64,000 nt of DNA from Thermothelomyces thermophilus ATCC 42464 (taxonomy: Eukaryota; Ascomycota; Sordariomycetes; Sordariales; Chaetomiaceae), in assembly GCF_000226095.1 (NCBI RefSeq), contig NC_016474.1, positions 3,162,001 to 3,226,000 of the forward strand, read 5' to 3'. A program made the translations under genes and the position numbers. The notes beneath the pieces were generated by a model, which did no database searches, was not told where the DNA came from, and was given only the letters and a program-made list of their open reading frames with translations. Of the stretch, positions 23,673 to 36,747 are shown piece after piece (the first letter of the stretch is position 1; each line of letters starts with the position of its first letter).

Positions 23673-25746
23673 ATGGTCACTGCGAATAGTGACTGGTGTG
23701 CGTCGTGTTCCCGACCGTGGGAAGGAAGTAGGTTCTTCCCTGACGCTGGCCACAATGACAATAACCTCCAGTCACCACCGGAAGCCGGAAGCTCTCCGCC
23801 CATGGTAAGTTCCTTCCACCCCCGGGCGCCCTTTTTTTTTTCCCCTCCCGAGACCGGAACGAGGCAAGACTGTGATGTTTGACTGACCCTTCGCCGGCGC
23901 AGACGGTTGCTAGGGCGTTGCGAGAGCATTGCAGCATTCCTTTTGAGAGCTTCTTCCTCGCCGCCGGCTTAGGGGATGGAAGGTTTGCCTACTTTTCCGG
24001 GCCCAACCCCATACCGGAAGAAGACATCCTCAAGGTGTTTCGGAGAGACAAGTTTATGCAGTTTCAGAAAGGAGCGTCGCTGAGTGAGTCCCAGAGGATC
24101 TTGCCTCTGGTCCTACACCCGTGAAAGCTAACACAGAGGTGGGGGGTTGGTGGGAAATAGGGGATGGCGTCGCGGAAGGGTACGAGGACGAACATGACAC
24201 CGATGTCCATTATTCCATCCATACCTCGCTTCCCGTGGAGGACCACTGGCCGGTGGAACCGAGCCGCAGGAAACGGCCGAGGAAGCAGCGCATGACGCGG
24301 CGCCAATTGGACGACGTGGTTCCGCCCGTCGTCATGAACTCGAAGAAGGTCCTCACCATTGGCGACTCGGAGGCCGTCCTGAACTTCTACGACCGCGGCT
24401 TTAAGTGCATCCAGCAGACTGCTTGCAAAGAGGTTGCCAAGGCCTTCGTCAAGATCATCGCCCCCAAGAAGCAGGCCAACTTCCCGTACGTGAAGGGGGA
24501 TGCCGCAGCTCCAGACTGGTGGCCCAAGCCCTGGGGTCCTGGTGAGAAAGACCGGGCCCGCCACGTCGAGCCGGACCATATGTGGAAGAAAGGTTCGGCC
24601 TCTCTCTCTGTCTCTCTCTCTCTCTGTGTGTGTGCTTTGGAGCGGCCCCATCACGAGGGAAGATCTGACCAGAAGAGACAGAGCGCGTCCACCTTCTGAA
24701 GCACATCTTGAGGTTGATCATCGACCCCGAGACCCAACCGCCGAGCATCCGGAAGTTGGGAGTGATCCCTGTGGCCAGGCTCGAGGCCGCCGCCATGGAT
24801 TCGCTCGCTGAGTTCTTTGCCGACCCCAACAAGCCCAAGAACGCAAAGAAGAAACCGATCTTGAAGGAGCTCTTCCGGGTTGCCAAGATGGAGGAGAGGT
24901 ACAAGAGAAACGAGATCGGTGAGCCGCCCCGGCCCCTATTGGCAGTCCCCGCAACACGTCTTTCTGCTGACCAGCTGCCACAGATGCCAGCACCCAGGTG
25001 ATCGTGACGGCGGATGACATGGTCATGAACCACTGTTTCGACCTGGATGAGGAAGAGGACGACGAGGAGGAAGCCGAGAGCGGCCCCGCCGGTTCGGCCA
25101 TGTCGCACGTCTCCCCAACCCGGGCCGCTGCCATGCCGCTGCTTCCGCCACTGTCCTCCCCCCCGGGTGGCAACGCGGCTCACACCCTGGCTGCGCAGTT
25201 CCAGCCCACACCGTTCCTCAATGACCTCCCGATCCGCGCCAACCAGTACGGCGAGTCCGCCATGCTGCCCTCCTCCGACGTCGCCGCGGACCACCAGTAC
25301 GCCGCCTACCCGGACAGCCACAACCTGGCTGCTGCCGCCCAGACGACGGCCGCTATGCAGATGCAGGACATGCTCGCCGGCGCAGGCCCGCACCATCAGC
25401 ACCAGGACACAAACCGCCGCCCTTCCGCGCTCTTCACCCCGACCAGCGTCGAGTTCAGCAGTCCGTCGCCGCCGGCCCTCTACCACCACGCCGCAACGTC
25501 GTGGCCACAGACGCCCACCGCCGCCGCGTCTGCCTCCCCGGATGCCTCCACCGCCACCCCGCTCTTCTCGTTCGTCCACGGCATCCCCCCAAACCCTCAC
25601 CACCAGCAGCACCACCAGCAGCACCACCAGCAGCAACACGGACACGACGCCGGTGAGGGCGGCGGCCTTCCAGCACTCCCCATGCCCATGCCGCCGCTCA
25701 TGGTCCAGCCGTCGTCATACGCAGCAGCGGCAGCGGGGACAGCAGG

Positions 25747-25777
<31 letters not shown>

Positions 25778-25981
25778 TACCACCATGCTGCTGCTGCCGC
25801 CGCCACCACGCCTGCCTCGTTCGACCCGCTCGGCCAGCGCCACCACCACCACCACCACCACCATGCTCACCCTCATTCTCACCACCCGGCGCAGCAGCAC
25901 CAGCACCAGCACCAGCAAAACCCTCAGGCCCAGCATCAGGCCGTGTTCCGGCCCGGGAACATGCAGCTCCCTCTTCAGTAG
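23673..25981 (+). CDS. hrmA-associated-cluster/YDR124W-type helical-bundle protein
   Basis: Fungal protein with the helical-bundle domain known from Aspergillus hrmA-cluster proteins and yeast YDR124W (formerly DUF2841). Its biochemical role is unknown; some relatives affect colony or biofilm architecture. Five exons, 23673-23804, 23903-24083, 24137-24592, 24682-24918 and 24984-25981, keep frame and give 667 aa. The domain spans about residues 170-335: GDSEAVLNFYDRGFKCIQQT, VKIIAPKKQANFPYVKG, DWWP, RHVEPDHMWKKERVHLLKHI. A basic patch (SRRKRPRKQRMTRRQ) precedes it. The last exon is low complexity: acidic DEEEDDEEEAES, then Pro/Ala/His/Gln-rich sequence with runs of Q and H. This suggests a disordered, possibly nuclear regulator, which is inference. 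The intron at 24593-24681 holds TC and TG dinucleotide runs. Confidence 0.87.
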
Positions 25982-26990
25982 TGCAATACGCAGCAGGTTG
26001 CTGTGAAAGCCTAGCTCTCCGTCGTGGTCGTGCGGGGCGGCGAGAGGCATCGGTCTGGTGCTGCTGGTACTGCTGCTTGGCCGTCGATCATCATCTCTCT
26101 ACTTAACTTTTTTTTTGTTTTGTTTTTGGAAGCTGGATAGGTGGATGGGGGAGTATACACCAACGGCAGGGGCAGAAAGGGTGGAGAGTGAAGGGTTGGC
26201 GATGGAAATGCTGACTGGTTATTGTTTTTTCTTTTTTTCTTTTATTTCCCTCTGATGTTCCTTTTTATCCTCCTATTTTGTCTCTTCTCTTGGCCGGCGA
26301 AACTCGGTTTCCGTGTTCTCCCCCCCAAACTTGCTATGTTTTCTTCGACTTCTTTCTCTCACCAATGCCCTGCTATGATCTTATTGATTCACCTCCATTA
26401 TCTCGGTGGCGGCTACGTTGCGTGCGTTTTTTTTCCTCTATCCTTTTCCTTATTTTATTTTGTTTACTACTTGAAGTTTTCAGGCGGTGGACATTATTCC
26501 ATATTCTTTCCGCTGCTCACTTTTGGACTGTTTTGTGTCGTGTCCTGTCTGCCGACTTACCGGGGCGGTTCATTTCGCCAGGTAACAGCGAAAGAGTACT
26601 GGGAGATTGTGCTGGGAACTCGTTCACTTCTCCATATTGTTATACGGGCTGCAAAGTTGGATACATATATGCCCTAGTCTGCGAATATTGTTGGTGCTGC
26701 GGAGGCGAGGGTGAACTTCCTTTGGGCGGGCGGCCAGCTTTTCCGGGTAGTGGGTTTATTAGTGGCTTTACTGCTTGGTTCGCCGGGGAGGTTGGTCCAT
26801 TGGCCTTGATCCTCTCCGAGTGGAGGAATATAATTTCGTCACAGGTTGGACCCAGTCCGCGGTGGTGGTGGTGGTGAGCCGAGGTGAGCTCGGTATGTTA
26901 AAGAATTCGTTGTGCACCGGGGAGGTCGAACTTGAACATTACATAGTACGGATTAGAAGCGTCGGATTGCTATCAAAGAATATCACACAC

Positions 26991-27033
<43 letters not shown>

Positions 27034-29366
27034 GCCTCACGGGTTCCACACTCCCATCAACTGCCAAGTTGCTGGGACGGTCCTACCGTTCATCATTCTG
27101 CCTTCGAGACGGCCCAAAATACTTTGCTGTGGTCATGCTCTTGGAGCGTTGGAACATGTGATGATGGGGTAAGCTCCCTTCATTCTCACTTCAGAACGCC
27201 CCTCCCTAGACATCGCTCATGACACTTCCCGAGGTCGGTCCGGTCCTCGTCTCGGTTGCCCGCCTTCTTCGCTCGGAAGCGGGAGGCCATCATCACGTCG
27301 TTTATGGGGGCGTGGGTGTGTGTGGCGGCTGGGAGAAAAAAAGAGAGGGGGGAGAAAGGGGGGGGGGGTTGGGGAAGGGTGTGATCCGTGAGAACCCTAC
27401 GCCCACACACGGGACCCTCCAGATAGGCGTCCTCCCCTCGAGCGGGAGTGGAACAAAACAGGTCGGCATCCGTTACCCGGTGAGCGAAGCGATGATGGCT
27501 TGCAGCATGGTTTCGGCCCGTGGAATGCGGAGGCTAAGAGAAGGGGGAAACAGCAGTGCCTTGCGGCCAGCGAAGCAAACGGGACGAGCACTTGCAGCCG
27601 ATCATCAGCGTAGCGGCAGACGCGGGAATCTCGCTAACCTGTGTGCTATCTGCCTGACGCAGAACCCCTCGGTGGCGGACGAGGGCCCCGTCGAGTGTCA
27701 GTTAGGTCCTCTTTTCCTGGCTGGGTACTTTGTTGTTGGACGTATCGTTATCATGTTCTGCCGCTACGTGCTCCGCGCCAATCACAAGGTGTTGAACATC
27801 TCCCCTCCTCCCACCCCCCCTTTTTTTTTTCTTTGCTCTGCGCATATGCATATGCGCATCACTTGAGACCGTCGCCGATGCGTTGGGCTCAATGGTGGGT
27901 CATCGCCAGACGAATGCAAGGCTTTGCCGTCGCTTTTCCAAGGTCCAGAGGGGCCCAGAGAGGCCCGAGGCGACGCGGAATATGCAATGCAGGTTTGCCC
28001 TCTGCGGGGAGCTGCGGAGAGGGTAGTAGGTTATGTCGTTCGGGGTCGGGCCGGGAGGATCACTTGCCCTGTCTGGCAGTTTGTGACATCTGTGAGGGGA
28101 TAGGTATACGTGGGGTTGGTCGGGTACTTGCAGGAGGCTACGGCAGCCGGGGAGGCTAAAAAGAGGGGGGGGAGGGGGGGTTGTGTAGCTGCACTGTGCT
28201 GGTGTATCTATAGCCTCCTCCGTCGTAAGGGGGCGGGTAGCTTCTTTGTATCTTGCCATAACGGTCGTCGATGCGGAAAACGGCGGGCGGTGCTGGGCGT
28301 TACAGCGTGTTGGCCGCGCTCAATATCTCCTGACCGTCTTTGTCACGATATCTCGAGGTCGTGTAACGTGGCATACTTTGGACTCTCGTCCTCCCCGAGA
28401 TCCTGCACTTGGACCTGTGTCACCTCTCAGGAGTTCCCGTGGCCAATTGTCGGCTTTTCCGAACCCCCAGGTTCCCTGGTGAAAGACTTCATCATGTATG
28501 TTTCATAGGCCGTCGTGGCCGTGATTGCGGTCGTGCCGCGCAACACGAAGCCGCGGAGCCTTCATTCAGGCTTGTACCGGGCTAGTATGGCCAGGGCTGA
28601 GCGTACAGGCAAGTTGGTTCATTTTTGGTGGAGTCAAGACTAACTACGCTCGCTATCATGATTTGCCAGTGTCGTATCGGAGTTAGTTGGAAGAATCCGC
28701 ACAGCGCTCGGGGGCCAAGCCCGCTCGTTGTTCTCGCGGCTAGGTCAAACGAGCCTCGGTTATATCGAGTCACAGCTGGTGGGAGCTCGCTGAAAGAACG
28801 AACCTTGGGGCCTGTCTGTAACTTAGCTCCTGTGCGGTGCGTTGCGTTTGTTGAAGGAAACCCTGCCGCCCAGCCCAACCCAACCACCGTGAATGCCGAG
28901 CAGGGTCGGCAAGAGAAGTTGGGTCTCGGGCCGTGCTTCGTTTGCGCCGTGATATCGCGTTTGTCCGTCTACGTTCGAGTCCATTGCTGCCTCTACTCTC
29001 TACCGATCGGCGGAGTACCAGCTGCGGAAAATCTAGGAAGCGGCATGATAATCTGGCATCATTGCATATCCGTGAGGAGTAAAGGTCCTTCGGGGGAAAA
29101 GTTGGACGGCGGGGTGGCAAGCAGTCGCCACGTTGGTGGGCCTGGCTTGGGTAGAGAGCTGCCGGAAGGACATAGAGGCCCATATCCGTCTCTCAGCTCA
29201 ATCGAGCCAACCACTGCCCACTCCCTTTTCCCCTTCCCCTCCGCCTTCCCCTTTTGCCCTCTGTGCTGAGGCTGGACTCTCAATCCTTGATCATTGATGT
29301 GAACGCCTTAAGAAGGGAGAGGTGCGTTTGAGAATGGGATCCTCAAGGGAAAGACACGCCCGCGTC
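25982..29366. other. Intergenic stretch between convergent genes, no gene seen
   Basis: The first ~700 bp is T- and pyrimidine-rich and probably includes the 3' UTR of the preceding gene. The rest contains a 38-A homopolymer and purine tracts (about 27330-27375, 28155-28182). Open frames at 27219-27866 and 28625-29269 have no recognisable family. Confidence 0.55.
26994..27031 (+). repeat. Poly(A) tract of 38 bases
   Basis: Uninterrupted run of A. It could be a plain mononucleotide repeat or the tail of an old retroposed transcript, but no SINE/LINE body or flanking duplication is evident. Confidence 0.9.
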
Positions 29367-29475
29367 TCAGTCCCCGTCGCTTAAACCTTGCCCGGCGTCA
29401 GGCTTGACCTCGTCCCCTTCGTCGTCGTCCTCCGACCCTTCTCCCTCTCTGGCGCCCTCCTGCTCACGTTCCTGG

Positions 29476-29540
<65 letters not shown>

Positions 29541-30635
29541 ATTGTCATTGTCGTCCTCGTCCTCCCCCGCCTCGCCCCCTCCGTCATCCTCTTCATCCTC
29601 GTCATCCTCGTCATCCTCATCATCATCATCACTACTGCTCTCCCCGCCCCTCTTTCTCTTCTTGGCTCCCACCGGGGCCTCGTCGGAGCTCTCGCCCTTG
29701 CGGACAAAGACGTAGCTCCGGGCGGGGCGATCCTCACCCTTCCAGGCCGAGGTGGCCACCTCGCCCCTCCGGTTGCGGACGACGCCGAGGGTGCGGGCGT
29801 GGGCGTAGCCGGGGTAGGCGGCGGCGACGAAGCGGAAGCTCCGCTCGACCTGCAGGCTGGCGTGGCGGGCCAGGTCGCGGATGTTCCAGAGCGTGTACGG
29901 CTCGCCCTCGAAGAGGGTGACGATGATGGTGCCGCCGGGCGCGAGCGACAGCTGGGCGCGGCGGAAGAAGTCGACGAGCAGCTCCTGGTTGTAGCGCACC
30001 TGCCGGTTCACGTCCTTGGACTTGCCGCCCGTGTGGGGGAAGTTGAAGATGATACGCTTCATGGCGCCGACGGGGGGCTCGTGGTCGGGCTTGCCCTTGC
30101 TCCTGTTGTGGTTGTTGTTGTTGTTGTTGGTGTTGGTGTTGGTGTTGGTGTTGGGCCTGGAGGTGAAGGGGGGCAGCTTGCGGGCGTCGATGCCGTATAG
30201 GAGGCGGCAGTTCGGGTGGTCGGGGGACTCGATGACGGCCGTGTTAGCCGAGACGTGCGGGTACTTGGCAGAGAGCTCGGCAAAATTGGGTTCGAGGACG
30301 GTGGCGGTCACGTTGGTGCAGTGATGGTGGGTGATGAGGGACGCGGCGAAGGAGAGGTCGCCCTCGCCGACGAGGAGGATCCGGTCGGAGGGGGCGAAGG
30401 GGATGGTGGGTTGTTGATTCTTCTGCTGGCGGCCATTTGCAGTCTTGTTCTTCTTGTTCTTCTTGTTACTGCCCTTGATCTCGTCCTGATGGCCCGTCTT
30501 CTGCTTCTTGGCTGTCGGAGCTCCGCGTACCGTGCCGGGCTTCGACGAGGGCGTTCCCTGCGAGTTGCTCTTCGCCTTGTTCTGCTGCTTCACGGCCTTG
30601 ACGGCGTGTCGCACCAGGCCCCGGCTCTTCGCCAT
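29367..30635 (-). CDS. BMT5: 25S rRNA (uridine-N3) methyltransferase BMT5-like
   Basis: Nucleolar SAM-dependent methyltransferase; yeast Bmt5 makes m3U2634 in 25S rRNA. Single exon of 422 aa starting at MAKSRGLVRHAVKAV. The frame stays open upstream to 31211, but that part is low complexity and unconserved, so the ATG at 30635 is preferred. A Lys/Asn-rich basic N-terminus suits nucleolar targeting. The fold begins near residue 80 with RILLVGEGDLSFAASL (SAM motif I), then YGIDARKLP, RIIFNFPHTGGKSKDVNRQV (the family's signature), LVDFFRRAQLSLAPGGTIIV and TLFEGEPYTLWNI. An Asn/Thr-rich insert, encoded by GTT/GTG triplets on the plus strand, sits in the middle. The C-terminus is a long acidic tail with an (ND)n and poly-N run encoded at about 29475-29560. 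Confidence 0.92.
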
Positions 30636-30767
30636 GGAACAAATTGCGGTTGTTTGGCCGCGATAATGATTGATGATGCCTCTTCTCTGCGCAATGAGAC
30701 CAAAAATAAAAAAATAAAAAACTACTAAACTTGAGCCGCGAGCGAGGTTGGTGGACTCGGCTCGAGC

Positions 30768-30798
<31 letters not shown>

Positions 30799-33327
30799 GC
30801 AGTAGCGGCAATGCTCGCAGCACGACGTCGGGATCGCTTATCGGGATGGGTCAAACAGCAGCTCCGGATGGCCGGAAATTCGGGAATACGGAGTAGGCCC
30901 GCGAAAAAAAAAATGCAAAGCAAAATCTGGTTCCCGCCTCCCCGTTCGCTCGGTCCCAGCCGCCAGGAAGGTGGAGCTGTAAAGGTACGTACCGCGGTCT
31001 GTCCGGGGGCCGCATTGGCCAGCGAATGCCAAGCCGGCTCCGGAGATGGGTAGCGTGGTCTGCCAAATTGCGGGAAAGTTGTACATACATACAGTACAGT
31101 AATAAGGGAGGATGTGGACTCTGAGCTGTCTCTGACCACAGCCAGCCAGAAGGACAACGCACAGCATGGAACACAAGGCGGCAGGCAGGATGTTGACAGC
31201 TTGAGCTTCAAACGAAATGGGAGTGGGTCTGAAAGACCTTGCTTCAGCCAGGCACGATCAACTAATCCGTACCTGTGTTACTCGATTTCTCTTCGTAGCG
31301 AATGCGAATATGCATCGCAAGGTGCCCTCGTGTAGTGGAGTGTAATGGACTTAAATCAGGCCTTCATTTTCGTTTTTTGTCTGCCTTTCGAACTTTTGAT
31401 TCGCATTTTGCTATATATTCTTATTCCTTTCCTTCTCGAGCTGTTTGCGCAATGGTCAAGCAAGAGGCACTCGGTATAACGGAGCTGCCGCTGCCAATTA
31501 TCACCCGAGTTGGGCACTTGATTTGGTACGTCATCGCGATGAGAACGCAAAGAGAAAACCGAGTACGGGTTACTCCCACAGGCAGGCACATGGAGCGGCG
31601 TCTGAAACTGGTAGATCGGGGCTCTTAAAGACTGGCAACACAAGGCGTAGCGCACCCTGAGAAATCTGCGACAACGATTCACTACCCTTGGCACGTGCTC
31701 TTGCATACAGAATGTGTTTTCAGGACTCTCGCGTAGGCACGCTCCCGGCCCGCATATTTTGTCCGTGGACTTTGTGCGCCTGACGCCTGGAGAAGCCGCG
31801 CATCGCATGGCATCCGTCTCAGTACAATACCTAGGAGGCAAGGTAGGCTCGGTACCTACGGTCCTGGAATGCAGGACCGCAGCATAGCGTACTAATACAT
31901 AGTAGACGAATAAAGTACGGAACCCTTGCAATGTAGGTCAGGTCGCCTTGGCCCACATATACGGATCCGTACAACGAATTGCAACAAAACTGGGGATTGC
32001 CCCGTGCCACGCCGGATGTGGCTGGGCCCTGGGAGCAGGAAAAGGGAGGGACAGGGTCCATTGCCTCCTACGCAGTAGCAGATTTACCAGAGACCGCCGG
32101 AAGGAAAAAAAACAGAGCGGAAAACGCAGGACAGCATGAAGAATGGCCCGGCGTATTTTTCTTGTATCGTATGCTCAGTCTTGCGCTGTTTTTCTGGCCT
32201 AAAAAGGCGGATGGCGAACATGGCACAAGAACTGCCGCCCGAAAATGGACAGCCTCTTCCTCCTGTCCTGATTTGGAAGGAGTTCAGGTTCTCTGATTGG
32301 TCGGTGACTCGGTTAAGCCTCGGTGGGGCCAGGCTGGTGCGTGTGTGCGGGTGGGCGGGCCAGGGTGCTAAAGGTACTCGGTACTACCTACTAACTAACT
32401 AGGGTGCCCGGCTGGTCCGCTGGCCTGTGTGGAAAACCAGCGGCCGGGGCCTGGGCGGCGTCTCTTATTGTCAGGTCCTTCACCCGGCGCACACACAATA
32501 CAACAGCAATACAGGCACACACAATAGGCGATGCCACGAGCGAGGAGCGACAATTGCTGAGGGCCAATCTATTCACGGGCCTCTCGTCTATTGGGCTGCT
32601 CTGGGGGATTTGCCCTCCGAATCGCCTTCCCCTTTGCCCCGTTCGGGTCTTCTCCGTCCTCGACCCGGCTCTTCCTTCTTTCTCTTCCTTCACCTTCGCG
32701 CTGCATGCAGCTTGCGAACCACAACCGCCGTCGTCTTCTTACTTTGTCATATTCAAGTCAGCACCCGGCCGCTCCCTTGTTTCATCCTCGGTCTCTTTTT
32801 TTTTACTTACGCTTCCAGCAACAGCTCCGCCTCGTGTGCCAGCCAATTCTTGACGCTGGCCTTCCCATCTTACGGGGACGGAGTGGTGTTTCCACTTGTT
32901 TAATCGCAGCTGCTCTCATCATCTTAATCTCCTCCCATCACTCAGCACCTTAACCGCACCTCTCATCTCGCTCGGCCTTCTCAGCCCTATCGGCCGCACA
33001 TCGACAAGGCGGTAGGCAATTTTCACGGGACCTCGTTCGGCTGCTCGCGAGTGCCAGCCGACCGCTCGCGTTCATCAGCACGTAAGCCACTGCCCGGAAT
33101 CTCTCCCCCGCTGCCGTCTTATCTTCGGGCGCGTGGGCATGGAAGTTTCGGACAGTCGACTGCAGGTAGTGTCCGCACGGCAACCTCCTCCCACTTATAC
33201 TCTGAATCTGAACATCGACCATCGCGGCACCTCATCGCCGCGTTCATCATCAGCAGTATCAGCCCCTCCCGCCAACCTTCTCGGCCTCAATCTCAACTCG
33301 GCCGGTTCTAACCGTCAGATCAACACC
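30636..33327. other. Divergent intergenic region upstream of BMT5 and the large nuclear-type gene
   Basis: About 2.7 kb. It contains a GTAC-rich run (31083-31100) and a pyrimidine-rich stretch from about 32590 to 32830 that may be the 5' leader of the gene starting at 33328. Open frames at 31356-31931 and 32404-32903 have no recognisable family. Confidence 0.5.
30766..30803. repeat. GGC/GCA trinucleotide tract
   Basis: A (GGC)n run passing into GCA triplets, about 130 bp upstream of the BMT5 start codon and possibly in its 5' leader or promoter. Confidence 0.85.
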
Positions 33328-36300
33328 ATGAGCCAGCAGAGCCATCGCCCTGCCGACACCCCGGAAATGGATGACGCTGCTTCTGAGGATGTGCCCGTCA
33401 CCCAGTCCGCCACCGCATCCAGAGGCACCGCCAGCGGCAGAGGTCGGGGACGCGGCCGATGGGCTCGGCCCAAAAACACGAAGGTCACCAAGCCCGCACA
33501 ACAGAAGGCCGCGTCCGGCCGGGGCCGTCGACACAAGGTCTACGACAACCTCAAGGTCCAGGCCGCCCATGAGCGCACCCAGGAGCTCAAGCAAGCCTTC
33601 TTAGCCGTGGGGAAGCTGGTCAAGCCGGCAATTCAAGAGATTGCCGACCGCTCCGTCAACGAGCTGCTCGAGGACCCGACCCTCTACAAACAAGTGCCCG
33701 AGTACGGCGCCACCAAGAAATTCCTGCGCGAACGTCACGAAGCCACCATTCGCCAGTGCAATGACCGCCTCCGTCAGGGCCTCGCCATGGCCGAGCATGT
33801 CTGGCAAGCTCAACACCAAAAGGTCATGGAAGAATTCACGGTAAGCACTCCCCGCACCCTCACCCGATCTTGGCGGCGGCCGCCGAGCCCACCACCACCA
33901 CCACCACCATCACCGCTACTGCTCGCTCTTGTGTCGAATTTTTTTTTTCTTGTTGATTGACCTGTCAATTGCAACAGATCAAGATTGCCGAACTCTGTGA
34001 GGATAGATACGGCCAACTCCTCCGCGAGGTCGCCATTCTCGAGCATCTCTACAATCACGGTTTGCCTGTTGACGTGAGTTCAATCATCCAGTTATCTCAA
34101 TCTTTTCTCTCTTTCTCTATGGCATTTTCTCTTCCGGAGCATGCTTAACTAACCCGACAACCCCCGCACGGCCACAAAGTTGCCCGCCCTTCCCGATGAC
34201 CGGTATCTCTACAAAGAGATCTCCGAAGAGGACGCCAAATGCCAGGGCGTTTTCTACGAGACCGAAAACGGCATCGAAGTGCCGCATTCCGGCAAGACCA
34301 TCTCCCAGCTGATGGTCAAGCCGCAGACCCTCCCTCTGGAGCCGAAGCGGAAGCCCGAAGGCCAGCCGGAGGGCCAGCCTGCGGCGAAGGCGGCCGCCGT
34401 CAACAAGGGGGACGAGGCCACCCCCCAGCTACCCCGCCACCCGGCTGGCCTTCTCGGCGCCGCCGACGCCATCGAGGAGAGCGCGTCGACAACCCCAGAC
34501 ACCGGGTCCAATGCCCCGACCCCGACCCCGGCGCCCGAGCCGGCAGAGGAAGCTGCCCCAGAGCGGGCCAACCAGCAACCCGCCAGCGGCGCCGCAACTC
34601 CGCCGGACGGTCCGGAACTCCCGATTCCCCGCGGGGCGACGGAACCTGACGAGTTCGGTGTTCGTCTGATCTCGAGGCGGCCCACTCGTCTGGACATCCC
34701 CAACAACCGCATCATGGTGCCCAACCTCTTTGAGTGGGACGACCTGGAGATTGGGTTCCGGGACTCGACCAACTGCGCCCAGAAGGGCGCCACCAAGCAA
34801 CGCCGCGGCAAGTACCTCGGCCGCCCCGGCTCCAATTACATGTTCATCGACCGCCGCGCCGGCATCTGGGATTCCACCCTGGCCGCCGGCGAGCTGGACG
34901 AGGAGCTGGTCAAGAAGTACGGCCTCCACCCTACTCTCGGCATCGTCCTGCCCACTTCTGTCAACGAGTGGGAGCCGCCCAAGCCCGCCCCCGATGGCCG
35001 GAAGCCCATCGTCTTCGTCCCGCCCAACGGCGACCCCATCCACACCTCGCGGACCATCGAACCCGCCAGACGGGATGCCGAGACGGCGGCCGTCGAGAGG
35101 CGGCTGGAGATCGCACAGCTCCTGCGCACCGTCTGTGAGCGGGAGGGTCTCTCGTTGGCAGACCTGACGCCGGATCGAGAACTCGTGGAGAAGAACAGGG
35201 CCGAGATTTTGGCTGCCCGCGGCCTCGACCCCGCCCAGGTCCTTCAGCCCAAGCCATCGCCGCCAACACTCCAGCCCGCCGAGGAAGACAGGACGGTCTT
35301 CGACCGATTTGCCGACGAAGCGCTCGGAGCAGCTGCCGCCATCGAGGCGGAAGAGGCGGCCGCCCGCGCGGCCACGGCTAAGCGCTCGCAAACTTCCCGG
35401 CCTTACGACGCCATCCGGGACGTCTTCACCGAGAGCCCGTCTACTCGGCCACCCAGCCCGCCCTCCGCACAAGAAGCACCTCCTGCCGTTCCCAAGCCCC
35501 CCGACACCGCTAACCTGTCATACCTTGCGGATCTCGCCCTGCAGCCGGAGCCTACCGCCCCGTCGCTCGCTGTCGCCGAGCAACCGCCACAGCACGAACC
35601 GCCGCCGCCGCCGCCACCACCACCACCACCGCCGCAGCAACCGCAGCAACCGCAACAGCAGCAGCAGCAGCAGCAGCAACAACAACATCAACATCAACAG
35701 CCGCAGCAGCCGAACGGCTTGGTGACACGCGGCGAGTACGAGCGGCAACAGAGAGGGTACACACCACGGCCGGCCCAATTCTCGCAACCCGAGCCGGCCC
35801 ACTTGGCCCGGCATGAGGCGCCGTCGGCACCTGTCGAACCCGCTCGGACCAACGATTTCCTCCGGACCGCCCTGAATCCCCAGCCAGAGTCTCCGCCCCC
35901 TCCTCCCATGCCCCCGGTACACGAGTACGGCGGCGTTCCCCTTGCCCCAGCACCCGGTCCGATGCCCTCGCAACCACCGCAGGCGGCCCCTAGCCGGACT
36001 CCTTTTTCCAGCACGGGCGCCACCAAAGGTCTCCCGGCGTTACGGCCCATGCGTACCTTACTGAACGAACCCCCGGCGTATCCCAACGAACCTCAGGGCA
36101 GCCCGGCTCTGCATCACAGCATGGTGGCCTCGAACAGCGGCGCATATTATCCACCGGCAGCAAACCGCCCGTTCCACAACGCCTTTTCGATTCAGGATCA
36201 AGGGCAGCCCATGCAGCCCATGATGCCGCAGCAGCAACTCGGAGCGCCTCTTCAAGCGCCGCCGCACACGGGCGCGCCGATGGGTCCCGCCCCCCTTCGG

Positions 36301-36747
36301 CGGATGAGCACGCCGCCGCAATACCACCAACCTGTCGGTCCTCCGCTCGGCCCTGCCCCCGGACCCGGGGTTGGTACCCAGGCTCCCATGCACTTCCAAG
36401 GACAACAACCTCTTGCGCCTCGTTCCCGCTCGGGCAGTTCTTCGGCGACCAACTCGGCGGCCTCATCCAAATACCGCAAGCTCGAACCCGCTCCCACCCC
36501 TCCGCACCGCCTGGCATACTCGGGCAATGGCCAAGAACTTCGCACCGTCCAGTTCGATTACCGCGAGGCGATTAAGGACTACTCCGCCATCGAGGCTCCG
36601 CCGAGACACGGGCCCACCCAGATCAGGGGCTGGACGCATAATAACATTCGAAAGGTCGCCCGCCCAACCTCTTCCTCTTCCAAGACCGACGCGGGCGGGA
36701 GCGCACATGCCAGTACCGGAGCCAGCTCCGAAGAACCATCCGCTTAG
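33328..36747 (+). CDS. Large unrecognised ascomycete protein, probably nuclear
   Basis: I do not recognise the family. Three exons, 33328-33840, 33978-34073 and 34180-36747, give 1058 aa to a TAG. The N-terminus has an RG-rich basic patch (GRGRGRGRWARP). A helical conserved region follows (YDNLKVQAAHERTQELKQAF, KIAELCEDRYGQLLREVAIL, LPDDRYLYKEISEEDAKCQG). A second conserved block lies around ISRRPTRLDIPNNRIMVPNL, GRPGSNYMFIDRRAGIWDST and HPTLGIVLPTSVNEWEPP. The remainder is Pro/Gln-rich and disordered, including poly-P and poly-Q/H runs (about 35595-35715). The start at MSQQSHRP is chosen; an in-frame ATG at 33139 would add 63 residues. The same frame stays open beyond the TAG to 37386 and reads like protein, so this C-terminus may be incomplete. 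A chromatin or transcription role is only inference. Confidence 0.72.

Noticed and set aside
28625-29269. 214-codon open frame on the plus strand
   Set aside because: No family resemblance and no supporting splice structure.
29388-30728. Long plus-strand open frames opposite BMT5, with valine and serine runs
   Set aside because: These are antisense shadows of the triplet-repeat tracts in the BMT5 coding sequence.
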